Shown: in pieces, positions 17,590 through 25,885 of the stretch | Numbering within the stretch: position 1 is the first letter of the stretch | Layout: the number at the start of each line of letters is the position of its first letter | From: Bifidobacterium olomucense | Lineage (GTDB): Bacteria > Actinomycetota > Actinomycetes > Actinomycetales > Bifidobacteriaceae | Reading direction: 5' to 3' | Assembly: GCF_012932375.1 (NCBI RefSeq) | Contig: NZ_JAAIIG010000006.1 | Location: 1 to 64,000, forward strand | Length of the DNA stretch: 64,000 nt | Translations under genes and position numbers: made by a program | The notes under the pieces: model-generated | Told to the model about the DNA's origin: nothing | Database searches by the model: none | Seen by the model: the letters and a program-made list of their open reading frames with translations, nothing else

Positions 17590-18141
17590 CTATTCCTGAA
17601 TGGAAGCTTCCTGCCGAGCAACTTCAAGGGCCTTGTTGAACGCTTCGGAGGTCCAGCTGGCACCGGCCACCTTGTCTACCTTGAGGTCTTTCAGAGGCTT
17701 GCCGTCCACTACGCCGTTGATGGCCTTGGCGAAGGCGTCCTGATGGTTCTTGGAGATGGTGGTGAACGGGTGGCCGACGATCTCCACGTTTTCGACGTTC
17801 TGGTCCTTGACGGTCACATGGACGTCGATGGTGTCCTCGCCCACCGGCCCGTACTGGCCGTTGACCGAGTAGGTGCCATCGGCATAGTTGCCAGTGTCTT
17901 TCTTGTCGCTCGTCGTGCTGGACGTATCCGCCTTGTCCGAAGAGTCAGAGGAGGAACCGGATGAGCCGCCCGACTCCGATTGCTGTTCCTGGGATTGGGC
18001 GGTTTCGCCGGAATTGCCGGCGTATTCGTCGTTCATCGGCGTAGCGGTCGGCTCTCCGCAGCCGGACAGCAGCGCGCCGGCGACCACCAGACCGGCGGCG
18101 GCAAGCGTAGCGGATTTTTTCAATGCCTGTGTGTCAGTCAT
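17590..18141 (-). CDS. FMN-binding domain lipoprotein
   Basis: This 183-residue exported lipoprotein has a signal peptide [21 protein letters not shown] with the lipobox Cys near residue 27, a Ser/Asp/Gly linker, and a C-terminal FMN-binding domain ([41 protein letters not shown] ... [11 protein letters not shown]). The usual SGAT flavin-attachment motif reads AGAS here, so covalent flavinylation is doubtful. The start at 18141 follows AAGGAGAAGAC. It is the last gene of the iron locus. Such domains pass electrons across the envelope, so it may reduce ferric iron for uptake by the genes upstream. Confidence 0.8.
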   Translation of the reverse strand: MTDTQALKKSATLAAAGLVVAGALLSGCGEPTATPMNDEYAGNSGETAQSQEQQSESGGSSGSSSDSSDKADTSSTTSDKKDTGNYADGTYSVNGQYGPVGEDTIDVHVTVKDQNVENVEIVGHPFTTISKNHQDAFAKAINGVVDGKPLKDLKVDKVAGASWTSEAFNKALEVARQEASIQE

Positions 18142-18194
18142 GTCTTCTCCTTGGATCCCGAATCCCACGTCACAACGATAGGCCGAGATCCGTT

Positions 18195-18992
18195 TTACTC
18201 CTCGCCACCCGTTTTGGCGGCCTTGGTGGGATCGTCGAAGCCGATCGGCACGTCTCCGGACTGTGCGCCCTCGGCGGTGGAACCGGTGGATGCGGGGCGT
18301 CCGCCGGCGGCCTCATACGCCTTGCGCGCCTTCTCGTCGTTCCACTTCTCCCCCACGAGCACGCCATGGTTGAGCATGATCTCGCGCTGGGCGCAGCTGG
18401 CCACCAGCGCGTCATGCGTGACCACGATAATCGTGGTGCCCTGCTCGTGCAGCTGGCGGAACAGATCGAGCACGATCTTCTCGTTTTTCTCATCCAAGTT
18501 GCCGGTGGGCTCATCGGCCAGAATCAGCTTCGGACAGTTGATCAGCGCTCGAGCGATGCACACGCGCTGCTGTTCGCCGCCCGAAAGCTGTCCGGGCAGA
18601 TGATGCGCGCGCTCCTTCAATCCCACGCGGTCGAGTGCAGCCAGCGCTTCCTTCTCGTCCACGACGGAATGGTAGTACTGCGCGACCATCACGTTCTCCA
18701 CAGCCGTCAGATGCGGTACGAGATAGAACTTCTGGAACACCAGACCGATCATGTTCTTACGCACGTCGGCGAGCTGGGCTGCATTCAGGTCCTCCAGGCG
18801 ACGGCCTTCAAGGGTCACCGAACCTTTGGACGGCGTATCCATGCAGCCGATCATGTTCATCAGCGTGGTTTTGCCGGAGCCGGAGGAACCCACGATGGCG
18901 AGCCACTGTCCTTCCGGCACGGTGAGGCTCAGATCGTCCACGGCATGCAGATCGCCGTAGATCTTGGAAATATGGTCGAGTTCAAGCTGCAT
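18195..18992 (-). CDS. ABC transporter ATP-binding protein (MacB/LolD type)
   Basis: This 265-residue ATPase has all nucleotide-binding motifs: Walker [11 protein letters not shown]-loop FQKF, signature LSGGEQQR, Walker [13 protein letters not shown] and the H-loop VTHD. The C-terminal tail of about 45 residues is unstructured. GGAGG sits inside the end of the preceding permease gene, and the start follows that stop by three bases. It pairs with the two FtsX-type permeases upstream in the iron locus. This arrangement matches the ATPase of the P19-type iron system of Campylobacter and its relatives. Confidence 0.9.
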   Translation of the reverse strand: MQLELDHISKIYGDLHAVDDLSLTVPEGQWLAIVGSSGSGKTTLMNMIGCMDTPSKGSVTLEGRRLEDLNAAQLADVRKNMIGLVFQKFYLVPHLTAVENVMVAQYYHSVVDEKEALAALDRVGLKERAHHLPGQLSGGEQQRVCIARALINCPKLILADEPTGNLDEKNEKIVLDLFRQLHEQGTTIIVVTHDALVASCAQREIMLNHGVLVGEKWNDEKARKAYEAAGGRPASTGSTAEGAQSGDVPIGFDDPTKAAKTGGEE

Positions 18993-18995
18993 GGG

Positions 18996-20312
18996 TTACT
19001 CCTCCCTCAGCACGATGGCGGGATCGATACGGGTGGCGCGTCGAACCGGCGGAATCGACGCGATGATGGCAAGCACGACGGACAGCAGCACCGAGGCCAC
19101 GCCGAGCGCCCAACTAAAGTCAAGCGTGCGTTCAAACACTTGGGCGCACAGCACACGGGCCAGCGCATAGCCGAGCCCCATGCCGATCAGACCGCCCAAC
19201 AGGCCGTAGAGCGCGGATTCCACGAAGAATTCCGCCGCCACGGACAGCGACGAGGCACCGAGCGCCTTCCTCAGGCCGATCTCGTTGCGACGCTGGGAGA
19301 CGATCGAGGCCATCGTGGTGGAAACGCCCACCAGCGTCAGCACGAGGACCACCAGCGAGACGATCCAGAACAGGGTTTTGAGCATGGTGATGATGCGCTG
19401 GTTCGATGCGGTCATTTTGGTGACCTGCTGCGCCTGATAGGTGACAGCATCCGCCGCGCCGGTCGAGCCGGTCGAGCCAGCCGAAGCCGCAGCGCCCTGC
19501 TTATTCAGCTTGCTCACCAGACCGCTCAGCTGGTCCTCGCTGGCCTCGGACGAGAACTCGATGACGTCCGGCCCGCGCTTGCCGGCCAGCGTGGTCAGAT
19601 CCGAACCGACCGCATACACGATTTCGTCTTCGGAGCCACCGGTGTCCACAATGCCGGCGACCTGGAACTTGGTGCCGGAGGTGTCGAGAATATCGGTGGA
19701 GACGCGGCCGTCTCGGGTCTGCTGCCCGGTTTCGCCGGCGGCTTTATCTTCGGAAGAGCCGCTCGCCGCCGAACCACTCGAAGCCCCAGCTCCCCCGGCA
19801 ACGTCGCCGTTGGGCTGCCCGGAATCCTCGCCACGATAGCCGATCGTAACGGTCGAGCCGATGCTCACGCCGAGCGCGTCGGCCACGTCACGGCCGACCA
19901 GCACACGGCCTTCGCTCGGCCAGGAGCCGTCCACATTCCAGTGGCGATTCAGGTTGCGCACCTCGTTCACGTCAATGCCAGCCATAACGTAGGGGGCCGA
20001 GTTGATGCGCACCGACTCGTACCGGTAGGCGGCGGCCTTCGCGTCGGCCACGCCGGTCACGGTCGATTCGATGGTCGACACGGTCTCGTCCGACATGCCA
20101 CCGGTGGCGGTGACGATGAGATTGGCACCGTACGAACGCAGTTCCTCGTTCATCTGCTGCGGCACGGCAATCGAAATGGCGGCCAGGCAGAACAGCGTCA
20201 TCGCGCCGACCATCGAGGCGATAACGGCCATGATCGCGCGCGAACGGCGGCGGAACACCGCGCCCACAATCATCGCCCAGAACATCTTGCGATTGGTCAT
20301 ATCAGCGGCCAT
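18996..20312 (-). CDS. FtsX/MacB-type ABC permease (second of pair)
   Basis: This 438-residue permease has one N-terminal helix (RAIMAVIASMVGAMTLFCLAAI), a large extracytoplasmic MacB-like domain with a low-complexity Gly/Ser insertion (residues about 165-195), and three C-terminal helices including the FtsX segment IVSQRRNEIGLRKALGAS. GGAGGTGCTTC precedes the ATG. It overlaps the upstream permease by 11 bases. With the ATPase it would form a MacB-like mechanotransmission unit in the iron uptake locus rather than a substrate channel. Confidence 0.87.
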   Translation of the reverse strand: MAADMTNRKMFWAMIVGAVFRRRSRAIMAVIASMVGAMTLFCLAAISIAVPQQMNEELRSYGANLIVTATGGMSDETVSTIESTVTGVADAKAAAYRYESVRINSAPYVMAGIDVNEVRNLNRHWNVDGSWPSEGRVLVGRDVADALGVSIGSTVTIGYRGEDSGQPNGDVAGGAGASSGSAASGSSEDKAAGETGQQTRDGRVSTDILDTSGTKFQVAGIVDTGGSEDEIVYAVGSDLTTLAGKRGPDVIEFSSEASEDQLSGLVSKLNKQGAAASAGSTGSTGAADAVTYQAQQVTKMTASNQRIITMLKTLFWIVSLVVLVLTLVGVSTTMASIVSQRRNEIGLRKALGASSLSVAAEFFVESALYGLLGGLIGMGLGYALARVLCAQVFERTLDFSWALGVASVLLSVVLAIIASIPPVRRATRIDPAIVLREE

Positions 20313-21675
20313 GAAGCACCTCCGCAGGGCGAAGCTTAAGAATCGAACGAATCGAAGAAACCGATGCCAGCAGCACGGTCAGCGTGAGCAGCACGAACAC
20401 GAACACGAACACCATCGGACGCATCGTGATGCCCGAACCGAACACCACTTGCCCCACGATCTGCGCCACACCCGAGCCGAGGCCCGCGCCCACGATCGCA
20501 CCGGCAAGCGAAATCACGGCGGTTTCGGCGAGCATCAGTCGGCTCACCGCACCATCCGTGGCACCGATGGCCTTGAGCAGCGCCAGTTCGGCGGATCGTT
20601 CGCCGATCGAAGCGGCCATCAGATTGGCCACGGCGATCGCGGCGGCGACCAGCGAAAGAACCGTCATCACAATCATCACCGCACGGGTTTTGTTCATCAC
20701 GTCACCCTGCAGGGCGGAGACCTGACGCACCTGCTTGGCCACGGCACCCGGAATCACTTCTTCGATCTGGTAGGCGATGGACGAGGCGTACGCCGTGCAG
20801 TACCAGGTCTCCCAATCCTCCTGGCTCAGGGCGGCCGGATTCTTGGCCGCGCGACGGGCCAGATCGTTTTCCGGCGTGGTCAGGGCCTTGACTTCGATCT
20901 TGTCGATCTTGTCCGTCAGTCCGGACAGTTCCTGCAGTTTGGAGGAGGACACATACATCGACGAATTTTCGTCGTCACCGGAGTCGTAGATGCCCACGAT
21001 CTTGAAGTCCATGGACTTGTCTCCACGGGTCAAGGTGACCGTGCCGCCGATCTGTACGGCGGCTTCATCGTCGTGTCCGGTGTTCCTGACACCCAGCGAT
21101 TTGGCGAGGTCCGTGCCGATCATGGCCTCGTTCGTATCGTCCTTGGCCCATTTTCCGGTGACTTTCCACCACGAACGCATGCCGTTGACGCCGGCGACTG
21201 TGGACTCCCCGGTTTCCAAATGCAGGGTTTTGCTGAACCATGTACCCACCACCGGCACGTTCTTTTGGGTCGGGTAGTCGGTCAGGCTCACGGACCAGCC
21301 GTTGCCTTCCGTAACCGGGTCCACGTTGGTGGCTTCGGCGTGCAGGTTGAGCTGCGGCGCGAAGTTGGTGATGTTGAACGCCCAGAAGATGGTCTTGATT
21401 TTGGCCGCGTCCGATTCGTTGAGGAATGCGGTCGGATCGGCGGTGGAGTTGCCGGCGGTGGAGTACAGATCGTTCACCACGGCGTCCGACTTGGGCTGGA
21501 CGGTGATGTTCGAGCCGTATGTGGACAGCTCGGCGTTGAGCTTGTCACCCACGTCGAACACGACGCCGAGCATGGCCACGGATACGGTGGCCGACAGGCA
21601 TACTGTGAGCGCGATGAGCAGACGGCGGCGCAGCTGACGGCTGAACGAGCGGAAAATCATGCGCAGGAAGAACAT
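20302..21675 (-). CDS. FtsX/MacB-type ABC permease (first of pair)
   Basis: This 457-residue permease has the same topology as its neighbour: an N-terminal helix (RRRLLIALTVCLSATVSVAML), an extracytoplasmic domain of about 280 residues, and C-terminal helices containing the FtsX motif IGERSAELALLKAIGATDG. AAGGAGGTG lies before the ATG and only 12 bases separate it from the DUF2318 stop. The two unequal permeases suggest a heterodimer, as in the Campylobacter P19 locus where two such permeases follow the DUF2318-type gene. Confidence 0.87.
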   Translation of the reverse strand: MFFLRMIFRSFSRQLRRRLLIALTVCLSATVSVAMLGVVFDVGDKLNAELSTYGSNITVQPKSDAVVNDLYSTAGNSTADPTAFLNESDAAKIKTIFWAFNITNFAPQLNLHAEATNVDPVTEGNGWSVSLTDYPTQKNVPVVGTWFSKTLHLETGESTVAGVNGMRSWWKVTGKWAKDDTNEAMIGTDLAKSLGVRNTGHDDEAAVQIGGTVTLTRGDKSMDFKIVGIYDSGDDENSSMYVSSSKLQELSGLTDKIDKIEVKALTTPENDLARRAAKNPAALSQEDWETWYCTAYASSIAYQIEEVIPGAVAKQVRQVSALQGDVMNKTRAVMIVMTVLSLVAAAIAVANLMAASIGERSAELALLKAIGATDGAVSRLMLAETAVISLAGAIVGAGLGSGVAQIVGQVVFGSGITMRPMVFVFVFVLLTLTVLLASVSSIRSILKLRPAEVLHGR

Positions 21676-21687
21676 CGGCTCACCTCC

Positions 21688-22959
21688 TTACTTGAAGTTC
21701 TGACTGAGCGGATCAAGGTCCGAGGTCTGAATGGTGATCTTGCCTTGGGAGACCTTGTACGGGAACGGGATCGGGTTGCAGCCGCCCTTGAAACCGATAG
21801 TGGCCAGGTTGATGGCCACATCGCAGCGCTTGCAGATGATCTTGCCGTCCTTTTCGTAGTAGCCGGCGTCACCGCAGGTTTCGCATGCGTCCAGGCCGAT
21901 GCCGTACGCGCCGCCGTTCTTCTTGATCACGATGAAACGCATGACGGTGCCGTCTTTGGCCTTGTATTCGAAGCGATGCAGGTGGCCGTCCGCGACCTGG
22001 GCAAAGGTGATCGTGGCTACGCCGTCCTTCAGCGAGTAGGCTTCCGGAGGCGTCAGTTCGGGGGTTTTGTTGGCTTCGGCGGTGCCCCAGATCAGGGAGA
22101 CGCCTACCGCGGCAATGACCAGTACGCTCCAGAACGCTGTGAATTTGGAACGACGTTTGAAGGCGATATGGCTGCGTGCGATGGCTTCGTTCGCGCCGGT
22201 GCGCGGCATACGGAAGCCGGCGACGACGGAGGCGACGGCCGGAATCACGAACACGGCAGCCTGGGCGATCGCCATCTCCAGCATGTGGTTGTGGAACAGG
22301 ATCAGTGTGCGGAACGCCGGGCCGTGCAGCACCAGAATCAGCATGTTCATCATCAGGGAGAACAGCTCGGTGGCGTGACGAATCAGGCCGATGATCACAA
22401 CCAGCAGTGCGGCCAGCGTAAACGACCAGCGTACGGCGGTGGAGCGCAGGGTGCGGAAGATGGCCGCCACGACGACTGCCGTGCCGATGCCCAGCAGGAA
22501 GCCGAGCGCACGCAGGAGCATGTCGGAGGTGAAGGGGGAATCGCCGGGTTCCACGAAGTTGGTGAGCTGCAGAATCACGTCCGGCGTGGCATAGAACGTG
22601 GTGGTCGCGATGGCCAGCGCGGCGACGGCGTTGCCGATGTGCAAGGCCGCGCGATGGTGATGCCAGTCGCGCGTGAGTCTGCGGGCGGCTAGCACCACCA
22701 CGATGGCGAGCACGTCGAAGATCACGCAGGCGATCAGGGCCGGGAGGTTCACCGTGGAGCGACGGTCCACGATGGCGGTGGCGCGAAGGCCGGCGAAGAC
22801 GAACGCTCCGGCGAGGCCGGCGAGCAAGCCGTAGAGCCGCCAGTTGGCGCTGATGGGTTTGTCGCGTCCTTCTCCCACGGTGAGCAGCACGCTCATGCTC
22901 ATCACCAGAAGGCAGGGTCCGAGCATTCCGGGCAGTGCCTGTATGTATTGGCCCAGCAT
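21688..22959 (-). CDS. DUF2318 Fe-S-containing membrane protein
   Basis: This 423-residue protein has about eight N-terminal membrane helices and a C-terminal DUF2318 domain with the paired cysteine motif CETCGDAGYY and CKRCDVAINL, then GGCNPIPFPY. The family is described as Fe-S or heavy-metal-binding and is found almost only in FTR1/P19 iron loci. Here it follows the P19-like gene by 138 bases, a gap that contains a strong hairpin (23019-23052). The likely role is metal or electron transfer at the outer face of the membrane. AAGGAG precedes the ATG. Confidence 0.85.
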   Translation of the reverse strand: MLGQYIQALPGMLGPCLLVMSMSVLLTVGEGRDKPISANWRLYGLLAGLAGAFVFAGLRATAIVDRRSTVNLPALIACVIFDVLAIVVVLAARRLTRDWHHHRAALHIGNAVAALAIATTTFYATPDVILQLTNFVEPGDSPFTSDMLLRALGFLLGIGTAVVVAAIFRTLRSTAVRWSFTLAALLVVIIGLIRHATELFSLMMNMLILVLHGPAFRTLILFHNHMLEMAIAQAAVFVIPAVASVVAGFRMPRTGANEAIARSHIAFKRRSKFTAFWSVLVIAAVGVSLIWGTAEANKTPELTPPEAYSLKDGVATITFAQVADGHLHRFEYKAKDGTVMRFIVIKKNGGAYGIGLDACETCGDAGYYEKDGKIICKRCDVAINLATIGFKGGCNPIPFPYKVSQGKITIQTSDLDPLSQNFK

Positions 22960-23018
22960 TCGTTCTCCTTACGTGCGCCGGCAAGCCGGATATGCATGCC
23001 GGCCGCAAAACGCGATGA

Positions 23019-23052
23019 GGGCATTCCGCGCCTTCACGGCGGCGGAATGCCC
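23019..23052. repeat. Hairpin between P19-like and DUF2318 genes
   Basis: Perfect 11-bp arms GGGCATTCCGC / GCGGAATGCCC. In minus-strand mRNA it has no U-tract, so it may attenuate or stabilise the transcript within the iron locus. Confidence 0.6.
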
Positions 23053-23097
23053 GTTGTTATTTAATCCGATTCGTCTGCTGTGCGGCAGGCGATGGCA

Positions 23098-23757
23098 TCA
23101 CCACTGGTGGACGGTGTAATCCCAGTCGAAGGTGGCCTCAAGCGGCTCGGTCCAGAAGCGACCGGTCACGCCGGTCTCCTTGTCCACGTGCAGCATCCAG
23201 CCGTTCTCCTCCGGGGAGTGGATCTTGAAGGTCAGCGTGTACTCGCCGTCCTTGTCGAGCTTCAGGTTGGCACCGTAGTGCGGGCCGTCGGAGGCGTTCA
23301 TCTCCATGAACGTACCCTCCTGCTTGTTGTTGGCGTCGTTCTTGTCCTGAATGACGTAGTCAACGGTCAGCTTCGGGATGAAGTCGCCCTCGGCGTAGCC
23401 CAGCTGGTTGTCCTTGAGAGCGTGGATATCGGCCTCAAGGTGCAGGTTGGACTCGGCGGCGGACAGGCCCATGCCGGCCGGCTCCATATCGACCGGCTGG
23501 AAGTAGACGGCGGCCACGTTCAGCGGGCCGACCTTCTGATCTTCCTTGCCGTCGGCACCCGGGATCGGGATTTCCTCGAAGCCGGCGGAGTCACCGGAGT
23601 CCGAGGAATCGGACTTGCTGGAGTCAGCGGTCTTGGAGGAGTCGGTGGACTTGGTGTCGCTGGAGGCGGAGTTGGTGTTGCCGCAAGCGGAGAGGGTGAA
23701 GGCCATGGCACCGGAGGCGATGAGGGCCAGCAGGGTAGCCAGCTTGTTCTTCTTCAT
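23098..23757 (-). CDS. P19-like iron-binding lipoprotein
   Basis: This 219-residue exported lipoprotein has a signal ATLLALIASGAMAFTLSACG with a lipobox Cys near residue 25, then a Ser/Asp/Lys linker and a P19/Tp34-type iron_transport domain. Family landmarks include VGPLNVAAVYFQPVDMEPAGMG (the Met that helps bind copper/iron), NLHLEADIHALKDNQLGYAEGDFIP with the metal-site histidines and GPHYGANLKL. AAAGGA precedes the ATG at 23757. It captures iron for the FTR1 permease encoded immediately upstream. The related B. breve locus is known as bfeUOB. Confidence 0.88.
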   Translation of the reverse strand: MKKNKLATLLALIASGAMAFTLSACGNTNSASSDTKSTDSSKTADSSKSDSSDSGDSAGFEEIPIPGADGKEDQKVGPLNVAAVYFQPVDMEPAGMGLSAAESNLHLEADIHALKDNQLGYAEGDFIPKLTVDYVIQDKNDANNKQEGTFMEMNASDGPHYGANLKLDKDGEYTLTFKIHSPEENGWMLHVDKETGVTGRFWTEPLEATFDWDYTVHQW

Positions 23758-23784
23758 AACTGTTCCTTTATCTCTATTGTTGGG

Positions 23785-23802
23785 TTGTTGAGTAGTCAAC
23801 AA
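23785..23802. promoter_or_regulatory. Inverted repeat upstream of the P19-like gene
   Basis: Perfect 7-bp arms TTGTTGA / TCAACAA with a 4-base spacer sit 28 bases before the P19-like start. This is a candidate regulator site or small RNA stem. It does not resemble the DtxR consensus. Confidence 0.35.
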
Positions 23803-23829
23803 ATCTTGTGTTTTGTGCGCTCGGTCGGC

Positions 23830-25659
23830 TTATTCGCCGGACTTGGCGGCGCTGCCGGCGGCGAGCGCGGCCTTGGCCTTGCGCTGCTTGACGAAGCCGA
23901 CCACGAACAGGCCGATCATGGCCACGGCGGCCAGGGCCTGAGCCACCAGCGTTTCGACGTACGGATAGATGCCGAGCCAATCGTTGGTGGGCACGCCTTC
24001 CAGATACATGCCGGAGAGCGCGTCGCCTTCGATCAGCGAATGCACGCCGCCGCCCGCGAAGATCACGACCAGCACGGACATGAGGATCGAGGTGACCAGG
24101 AAGAACGGGCCGATCGGAATCTTGACGGACGTGAATCGGATGATCAGGAAGATGATCACCAGGAACACGGCCGCGGCGATGCCGCCGATCCACATGCCCT
24201 GCGAATCGCGGGTCATCGAATAGATGGACTCGTAGAAAATCACGGTTTCGGCACCCTCGCGGAAGACGGCGAGGAAGCTCAGCAGGGCCAGCGAAATCAC
24301 GGTGCCGGAGGTCGTCTTCGTAGCGTCTTCGGCATGCGTGGAGGCTGCGGCCACGGCAGCTTCGGTCTTCGTGCGAATGTAACGGTTCCAGGCTTCTACG
24401 GAACTCTTGTTGAGCATCCAGTTGCTGGTCCACAGCAGCATGGCCATGGCCACCAGCGCGCAGACGCCTTCCATGATCTCCTGCAGCGGGCCGGAGCCGC
24501 CGAAGGCCACCATGAAGATCGCGGCCACCACGCCGGCACCGGCGATGCCCGCCAGCACACCGATGTAGATCCACTTGACGAAGCGCTTGTTGCCAGACTT
24601 GATGAGGTAGGCGATGATGGCGGCCACCACGAGCAGTGCCTCAAGACCCTCGCGAATGAGGACCAGGAAGGCCTGACCGATGGAGCTGGTCACGAACTTG
24701 ATGAAGCCGTTGACGTTGTCCGCCGCGCCGCCGTCGAGCTTGCCCGCGTCTTCGACGAGCATGGATTTGAGGGTGTCGATTTCCTGGGCTGCGGTTTTGT
24801 TGTCGCCGTCCACCATGGCGTAGCGGGCCTTCTTGAAGGTGGATTCCACCTTGGAGACGCGGTCGCCGCCGATGGCGTTCATCACGTTCTTCTCGAAGCC
24901 GAGCTTCTCATAGTACTGGTAGTAGGCGTTGTTCACACCGTCGGCACCCTTGCGGCCGTTACCGGCCTGGGAATCCTTAAGCGCCTGATCGAGGATGGGC
25001 GTCATCTCGTTCGCCACGTCGGTCCAGGTCTTGTCTCCCTTACCGGTGTTCTTGTTGACCTTGTTGGCGTCAAGCGTCTTGCGTTCGCTTTCGGTCTTCT
25101 CGGTGCGGGCCTTGGCGTAATCGCGCGGCTTGGCGAGGTTGGCGGTGGAGTCGAGCGTGGTGCCGGATGCGGTGATGTCCGCGGTGAGCGCGGTTACGGT
25201 CGAGTCGATGTCGGCCTGATGGTCCGGCTGGTAGGCAAGGCGCGTGAGCTGCTGGAACTGCTGGAGTTGCGCGGTGTACTTATCCTGGCCGAGCGTATCG
25301 GAGACGACTTTGGAGAAGTTCGAGGCGTTCCAGGTCGAATTCTGGGCCTTGGAGAAGCCAGACGCGGCACCGGAGCGGTTGCCGTCGGCGTACTGCTTCT
25401 GGGCATCCGTGAGCTGGCCGTTAATGGCATCGGCGATGGCGGTCCAGGTGTCGTAATCGGTGGCGCTGGACGTGCCGGAGGCCGCATCGTCGGCAAAGGC
25501 TGCGGACGGGCCGAGAGCCGCGAACGTACCGGACTGCGCAACAGTCGTGCCGGAGGCAGCCGGCGCACAGGCCAGCGCAATCACGGTAATCAACGCCAGA
25601 ACCAGTGCGGCAACCGACATCAGGACGCGGCGGATCACAGATGACGCGCGTGAAACCAT
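23830..25659 (-). CDS. FTR1-family high-affinity iron permease
   Basis: This 609-residue protein has an N-terminal signal (VLMSVAALVLALITVIALACAP), an extracytoplasmic helical domain of about 320 residues, and a C-terminal FTR1 domain with seven helices. Both REXXE-type iron motifs are present: LIREGLEALLVVAA and VFREGAETVIFYESIY. GAGG lies before the ATG. It heads the minus-strand iron locus. The long soluble domain resembles the fused regulatory domain of other bacterial EfeU/FTR1 proteins. The probable role is uptake of iron delivered by the P19-like lipoprotein. Confidence 0.92.
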   Translation of the reverse strand: MVSRASSVIRRVLMSVAALVLALITVIALACAPAASGTTVAQSGTFAALGPSAAFADDAASGTSSATDYDTWTAIADAINGQLTDAQKQYADGNRSGAASGFSKAQNSTWNASNFSKVVSDTLGQDKYTAQLQQFQQLTRLAYQPDHQADIDSTVTALTADITASGTTLDSTANLAKPRDYAKARTEKTESERKTLDANKVNKNTGKGDKTWTDVANEMTPILDQALKDSQAGNGRKGADGVNNAYYQYYEKLGFEKNVMNAIGGDRVSKVESTFKKARYAMVDGDNKTAAQEIDTLKSMLVEDAGKLDGGAADNVNGFIKFVTSSIGQAFLVLIREGLEALLVVAAIIAYLIKSGNKRFVKWIYIGVLAGIAGAGVVAAIFMVAFGGSGPLQEIMEGVCALVAMAMLLWTSNWMLNKSSVEAWNRYIRTKTEAAVAAASTHAEDATKTTSGTVISLALLSFLAVFREGAETVIFYESIYSMTRDSQGMWIGGIAAAVFLVIIFLIIRFTSVKIPIGPFFLVTSILMSVLVVIFAGGGVHSLIEGDALSGMYLEGVPTNDWLGIYPYVETLVAQALAAVAMIGLFVVGFVKQRKAKAALAAGSAAKSGE

Positions 25660-25678
25660 CCTCTTCTTCTTTCCTCTC

Positions 25679-25745
25679 GTAAGGTTTCTTACCGTTCAGG
25701 GCACGCTAACGCGCGCGGACGAAAAACCTTTCCTAAAGATAGGAA
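25679..25745 (-). promoter_or_regulatory. Promoter region of the iron locus with two inverted repeats
   Basis: GTAAG/CTTAC (25679-25683, 25688-25692) and TTCCTA/TAGGAA (25730-25735, 25740-25745), each with a 4-base spacer, lie within 90 bases upstream of the FTR1 start. They are plausible metalloregulator sites. Neither is a clear DtxR or Fur box. Confidence 0.35.
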
Positions 25746-25885
25746 GAAAAAAGTTGGAACAACAGTCTTGATTTTTTTGGCTCTGCGAGGTATTGAGAGC
25801 GGCAAACGGCCTGAATTAAGGGCGAAAATGTCTCACCATACGGACTGCAAGCGAACCTGAGCGAGACCTGCGGGGCCTTTGGTCA

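Noticed and set aside
18123..20339. 738-residue plus-strand frame opposite the ABC genes
   Set aside because: Shadow of the ATPase and permease genes on the other strand; His/Arg/Gly-rich with no motif.
20071..22692. 873-residue plus-strand frame opposite the permease and DUF2318 genes
   Set aside because: Same reason: antisense shadow, no recognisable domain.
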